A stretch of DNA of 7,764 nucleotides, taken from NCBI GenBank assembly GCA_016207365.1, contig JACQPU010000052.1:1-7764 (forward strand), in the 5' to 3' direction. The notes beneath the pieces were generated by a model. It saw nothing but the letters and a program-made list of their open reading frames with translations, was not told the origin of the DNA and searched no databases. The position numbers and the translations under genes are program-made. The stretch is from Ignavibacteriales bacterium. GTDB taxonomy: Bacteria > Bacteroidota > Ignavibacteria > UBA10030. Every line of letters begins with the position of its first letter. Position 1 is the stretch's first letter. Of this stretch, positions 4,924 through 7,764 are shown piece after piece.

Positions 4924-6739
4924 AGACTACATTTTCATACATCTTCTCAATCAATCCCGCGTACTTCTCCTCTACCACCTTCCTCTTCACCTTCAGGGTC
5001 GGGGTTATATCGCCTGATTCGACGGTGAGAGGTTTGTCCAGAAGCTCGAATCGCCGCACCCGCTCAAACGCAGGCAATTCCCTCTGAATCATTTCAATCT
5101 CTTTTCGATACATCTCTCTTATAGAGTCGTGTGTGGCCAGGTCGTAGTCCGATTCAAATCCAATGCCATTCTGCCGCGCATATTCTTTCAGAACCTCGAA
5201 TTCCGGCACGATGAGCGCTGTGAGAAACATCCGACCGTCACCGATGAGCACGAATTGATCGATATACTTGCTTGCGAGAAAGAGATTTTCGATGGGTTGC
5301 GGGGCGATATTTTTGCCACCGGAACTAACGAAGAGATGTTTTTTCCGGTCGGTGATTATCAGGTGTCCCCCTTCGTCGAAATGTCCAATATCTCCCGTGT
5401 GGAACCACCCGTCGCGGTCAATGACTTCCTCGGTTGCCTTCTTGTTATTGTAATACCCCATCATGATATTCGGTCCCCGCGCAAGGATTTCGCCATCTTC
5501 TGCAATCTTGAGTTCGACCCCGGGAATCGGCTTTCCAACGGTGCCGAACCGGTAGTCATGCAACCGGTTGACTGTCAGCACCGGTGAAGTTTCTGTTAAT
5601 CCGTAACCCTCGATGATCTGAATTCCGACCGCCTCGAAGAATTCCCCCAGCATTTTCGGGAGCGCTGCTCCGCCGGAGACAAAGAACCGGATCTTTCCCC
5701 CTGTGCGCTCCTTAAGCTTGGAATACACAAGCTTCGAAGCCAATCCGTGCTGAATTTTCAGCATCGGGGGTATTTTTCCGGCTCGCCTGGCAGCAGCCAT
5801 CTCTTTTCCTACTCCCACCGCCCAATGAAAGATTTTTTGACGAACCGCCGGGCTGCTATCCACCTGCTTCATCAGCCTGTTATAGATTCTCTCAAAAAGA
5901 CGCGGAACCGTGGTGACAATTGTCGGATGGACTTCAAGAAGATTATCGCGGACCGTTTCCACACTCTCGGCATAGGCAACCGTTGCCCCGCAGGCCATCG
6001 CGGTGTAGTACCCGGCCATCCGCTCGAACGAGTGACACAATGGGAGGAACGAAAGAAGGACGTCGGTTTCGCCGAACGGGATCACATCGGCGGATGCTTT
6101 GATGTTTGAAACCAGGTTCTTGTGTGTGAGCATGACTCCTTTGGGATTTCCCGTCGTGCCCGATGTGTAAATGAACGTCAAGAGATCGTCCGGTTTGATT
6201 TGAGAAATCGACGCCCGCAGGAGATCGGGGTGGGTTTGGCCAAAGGCATCTCCCATTTCGTAGATGCGTGAGAATGAAATAACTTCATTTCCTGTTATCA
6301 CGCCTTTGTCAGACATTACGACCGTCTTCTCGAGGGACTTGACATCGTCCCGGATGCGCAGAATCTTGTTCAATTGCATCTGGTTGGACACGATGGCCAT
6401 GCGCACGCCGGCATCAATATAAATGAACTCAATCTGCTTGGGAGTCAGCGTGGGATAAATGGGTACATTGACAACTCCAAGAATAACCATGGCCATATCG
6501 GCCACGACCCACTCAGGACGGTTTTCAGAAATGATTGAGAGCCGATCCCCTCGGCGAACGCCGAGCGAGGCCAGACCGAGGGCAAAGCGTTCCACCTGTC
6601 GGCGATATTCGGCGTGCGTAATGGACCGGTAAGTGCCCTCTGCTTTGTACTGGAGCATTGGACGGCCCGAATGTTCGTACTTCGTTGTGATCCGGTCGAA
6701 CATCTCTGCAATCGTCGAAAACTCAATGACAACAGACAT
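4922..6739 (-). CDS. Long-chain acyl-CoA synthetase (AMP-forming)
   Basis: This 605-residue ANL-superfamily enzyme activates fatty acids to acyl-CoA through an acyl-adenylate, using ATP and CoA, for beta-oxidation or lipid synthesis. All core motifs are intact. The ATP-binding P-loop is YTSGTTGNPKG (191-201). The adenine-binding motif is GYGLTETSP (378-386). TGD (D450) and R465 in ITDRKK bind the ribose and form the hinge. The adenylation lysine is expected at K583 in PTLKVKRK. The sequence SENRPEWVVADMA and the overall length fit the long-chain FAA1/COG1022 group rather than acetyl-CoA synthetase. Chain-length specificity is inferred from family resemblance. GAGGAG lies 8 bases before the ATG (plus-strand positions 6748-6753). 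Two candidate promoters lie upstream, one housekeeping and one sigma-54 type. The gene faces the SPOR lipoprotein gene, 88 bases apart, and diverges from nrdJ. Confidence 0.93.
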   Translation of the reverse strand: MSVVIEFSTIAEMFDRITTKYEHSGRPMLQYKAEGTYRSITHAEYRRQVERFALGLASLGVRRGDRLSIISENRPEWVVADMAMVILGVVNVPIYPTLTPKQIEFIYIDAGVRMAIVSNQMQLNKILRIRDDVKSLEKTVVMSDKGVITGNEVISFSRIYEMGDAFGQTHPDLLRASISQIKPDDLLTFIYTSGTTGNPKGVMLTHKNLVSNIKASADVIPFGETDVLLSFLPLCHSFERMAGYYTAMACGATVAYAESVETVRDNLLEVHPTIVTTVPRLFERIYNRLMKQVDSSPAVRQKIFHWAVGVGKEMAAARRAGKIPPMLKIQHGLASKLVYSKLKERTGGKIRFFVSGGAALPKMLGEFFEAVGIQIIEGYGLTETSPVLTVNRLHDYRFGTVGKPIPGVELKIAEDGEILARGPNIMMGYYNNKKATEEVIDRDGWFHTGDIGHFDEGGHLIITDRKKHLFVSSGGKNIAPQPIENLFLASKYIDQFVLIGDGRMFLTALIVPEFEVLKEYARQNGIGFESDYDLATHDSIREMYRKEIEMIQRELPAFERVRRFELLDKPLTVESGDITPTLKVKRKVVEEKYAGLIEKMYENVV

Positions 6740-6787
6740 GGGTTTTTCTCCTCGGAATTCTCACCAGGCTTCGCTTTCCGGAGCACG

Positions 6788-6818
6788 CAAAATTACTCCG
6801 TAAGTGCCCAACATTCAA
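6788..6818 (-). promoter_or_regulatory. Predicted housekeeping promoter for the acyl-CoA synthetase
   Basis: On the minus strand, TTGAAT (6818-6813), a 17-base spacer and TAATTT (6795-6790) form a sigma-70-like promoter. With the next two bases the -10 reads TAATTTTG, an exact match to the Bacteroidetes TAnnTTTG box. Transcription would begin near 6783, leaving a leader of about 43 bases. Confidence 0.55.
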
Positions 6819-7008
6819 GACCTTTCCTTCCGTTATTCACGACGGTTCTCCGATCGTTCCGGTCTGGTGCCTCCGCTTGGTAGTCCCAGGAAGACTCGGC
6901 GTCTTTTCCCGGCTCCCTTAAAGCCCCTTCTGAACCTTTCACGATCGTCAAGTAAAGTCTCCATAGCAACTTACATCATTTTATCTAACAGGCAAGTCCC
7001 ACGCCCTG

Positions 7009-7024
7009 TGCAAGAGCCGTGCCA
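7009..7024 (-). promoter_or_regulatory. Sigma-54 (RpoN) promoter sequence directed at the acyl-CoA synthetase
   Basis: The minus strand reads TGGCACG-GCTC-TTGCA, an exact match to the -24/-12 consensus TGGCACG-N4-TTGCW, including the invariant GG and GC. Transcription would begin near 6998, giving a leader of about 260 bases before the acyl-CoA synthetase ATG. No convincing gene lies between. Sigma-54 promoters need an activator bound upstream, which here would be on the nrdJ side, where inverted repeats occur. The match is in non-coding DNA and correctly oriented. Whether the organism has RpoN is unknown. Between 6888 and 6909 a weak hairpin (GGAAGAC with GTCTTTTCC) is the only other structure seen in the leader region. 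Confidence 0.55.
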
Positions 7025-7084
7025 TCGACGGAGGGGTATGTTCCATAAAATTATGCGTGAAGTTTTGCCCCGCTCAAAATTAAC

Positions 7085-7113
7085 TTGACAAAGCTCCGGT
7101 AACCGCTTATATT
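7085..7113 (+). promoter_or_regulatory. Strong predicted promoter for the nrdJ leader
   Basis: TTGACA (7085-7090, perfect -35), a 17-base spacer and TATATT (7108-7113, 5 of 6) form the best housekeeping promoter in the window. Transcription should start near 7120, about 290 bases before nrdJ. An inverted repeat overlaps it: CTCCGG (7094-7099) with CCGGAG (7133-7138), and inside that TAACCG (7100-7105) with CGGTTA (7120-7125). This could be an operator. Confidence 0.7.
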
Positions 7114-7119
7114 GATGCC

Positions 7120-7410
7120 CGGTTATCGTTCGCCGGAGGCAGGTCAGAGAAGACGTTGTTTCTGCAAAATCCCGGTTCTCTGACTTTCACGTTTCCAAGG
7201 GACGTGCGACGGCTCTCAACCCTCCCTTTAACGCTGGACTGAGAGCATGGAGTTGCCGGGCGGCGGTTCTGCTCTTCCACAAATTTCAAAGACGACTCTG
7301 TAATCCTTCTCAGCGGATACCCACTCCGTATGAAGGTTCTTTTTTTCTTAACTCAAACATGATTGTTCTTCTTCACGCACCCTTCATTTTTTAGCGAGGA
7401 GACATCCCCC
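7120..7410 (+). promoter_or_regulatory. Long structured 5' leader of nrdJ, class not recognised
   Basis: About 290 non-coding bases lie between the predicted start of transcription and nrdJ. Three successive stems are visible. Stem A is GTCAGAGAA (7143-7151) with TTCTCTGAC (7176-7184), extendable to 11 pairs. Stem B is 7188-7193 with 7201-7206. Stem C is GCTCTCA (7212-7218) with TGAGAGC (7240-7246). CTCTG at 7296-7300 could pair with CAGAG in stem A, offering an alternative fold. A terminator-like hairpin follows (7305-7346). This layout suits a transcription attenuator, a riboswitch, or a separate small RNA ending before nrdJ. I do not see the B12 box or the other conserved blocks of a cobalamin riboswitch, nor TPP, SAM, glycine or T-box signatures. 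No known family is assigned. Confidence 0.5.
7305..7346 (+). terminator. Terminator-like hairpin inside the nrdJ leader
   Basis: CCTTC (7305-7309) pairs with GAAGG (7332-7336). Inside this, across a small internal loop, CGGA (7314-7317) pairs with TCCG (7325-7328). TTC and then seven T's (7340-7346) follow directly. The stem is interrupted and only moderately stable, so termination may be partial or conditional. It sits 64 bases before the nrdJ start. Confidence 0.5.
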
Positions 7411-7764
7411 ATGGTCGACAAAGAAACAAAGGCAGCCGTGACCGTTGACCAGCCCGAGCGATCCACCGGAAAGCGCGGACTTACCTTTCAGCGTGCCTTC
7501 ACAAAACCCGGTGTGCATCCGTTCGATGAAGTCGAATGGGAGTTCCGTACTGCGATCATCTCGAACGAAAAAGGTGAGCGCATTTTCGAACAGAAGGATG
7601 TCGAGATTCCGAAATCGTGGTCGATGACGGCAACGAACGTGGTCGTCTCGAAGTACTTCCACGGCACGCTCGGGACACCGGAACGGGAACACAGTGTTCG
7701 GCAGCTCATTGACCGCGTTGCCCGTACGATTTACCGCTGGGGCGTTCAGGGCGGATACTTTGCC
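7411..7764 (+). CDS. nrdJ: B12-dependent (class II) ribonucleotide reductase, N-terminal part (3' partial)
   Basis: The open frame begins at ATG 7411 and runs to the window edge (118 codons) without a stop. The visible N-terminus has the conserved opening of the large adenosylcobalamin-dependent reductases. After a variable 20-residue tail come LTFQRAFTKPGVHPFDEVEWEF (split here as LTFQRAF and HPFDEVEWEF), an NEKGE-IFEQKDVEIPKSW block, ATNVVVSKYF and GTPEREHSVRQLIDRV. The enzyme reduces ribonucleotides to deoxyribonucleotides using a cobalamin-derived thiyl radical and works with or without oxygen. The active-site cysteines lie beyond the window. GAGGAG (7396-7401) lies 9 bases before the ATG. 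It diverges from the acyl-CoA synthetase gene and is preceded by a long structured leader. Confidence 0.9.
   Translation, partial: MVDKETKAAVTVDQPERSTGKRGLTFQRAFTKPGVHPFDEVEWEFRTAIISNEKGERIFEQKDVEIPKSWSMTATNVVVSKYFHGTLGTPEREHSVRQLIDRVARTIYRWGVQGGYFA

Noticed and set aside
6882..6901. AGTCCCAGGAAGACTCGGCG, similar to the B12 box of cobalamin riboswitches
   Set aside because: It needs two inserted bases to fit AGYCMGnAGACCKGCC, lies upstream of the predicted nrdJ promoter so would not be in the leader, and none of the other conserved blocks precede it.
7131..7190. Cobalamin riboswitch in the nrdJ leader (GGCAGGTC near 7137 and TGCAAAATCCCGG near 7163 are faintly similar to riboswitch blocks)
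   Set aside because: No matching 3' ACCTGCC box, no GCAACTGT-like block, and the two fragments are joined by an unrelated continuous stem. Repressing a B12-dependent enzyme by B12 would also be the opposite of the usual logic. A covariance-model search would settle it.
7085..7300. tRNA, 6S RNA, SRP RNA or tmRNA in the long intergenic region
   Set aside because: No T-loop GTTCRAAT with acceptor pairing, no SRP GGAA core, and no end-to-end pairing or central bubble of 6S type could be found by eye.

Overview
The window is an ordinary stretch of chromosome from a Gram-negative bacterium of moderate GC content. I lean towards the FCB group (Ignavibacteria, Chlorobi or Bacteroidota relatives). 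The reasons are a SPOR-domain lipoprotein, a secreted M1 aminopeptidase of the kind common there, and -10 elements of the form TANNTT(TG) (TAATTTTG, TATCTT, TATATT). Clear GAGGAG ribosome binding sites before three genes argue against core Bacteroidetes. The placement is inference, not proof. No phage, transposon, CRISPR, rRNA or tRNA was seen.

Layout. The left end holds the C-terminal PDZ domain of an HtrA/Deg-type serine protease (3-341), followed by a protease-less exported protein with two PDZ domains (470-1411) that closes with a strong intrinsic terminator (1442-1468). A promoter at 1495-1523 then leads to a secreted M1 zinc aminopeptidase (1631-3301). Next, 42 bases on, is deoxyribose-phosphate aldolase deoC (3344-4207), and then a small SPOR lipoprotein (4264-4833). 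Facing these genes on the minus strand is a long-chain acyl-CoA synthetase (6739-4922). A 671-base divergent intergenic region separates it from the start of nrdJ, the B12-dependent ribonucleotide reductase, which runs off the right end (7411-7764).

How the genes relate. The left genes concern the cell envelope: periplasmic quality control (HtrA and PDZ proteins), extracytoplasmic peptide digestion (M1 peptidase) and a peptidoglycan-binding lipoprotein. The others are metabolic: deoxyribose-phosphate breakdown, fatty acid activation and deoxynucleotide synthesis. They do not form one pathway.

Three things deserve attention. DeoC carries about 60 extra N-terminal residues: an amphipathic helix resembling bacterial microcompartment encapsulation peptides, then a Cys/His cluster. 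The region between the acyl-CoA synthetase and nrdJ holds a textbook sigma-54 promoter sequence pointing at the synthetase gene. The same region holds a near-consensus housekeeping promoter for nrdJ followed by a roughly 290-base leader with several hairpins and a terminator-like element, which does not look like a standard cobalamin riboswitch. In addition, the lipoprotein's signal peptide is encoded by low-complexity purine/pyrimidine inverted-repeat DNA next to a 7-base tandem repeat.
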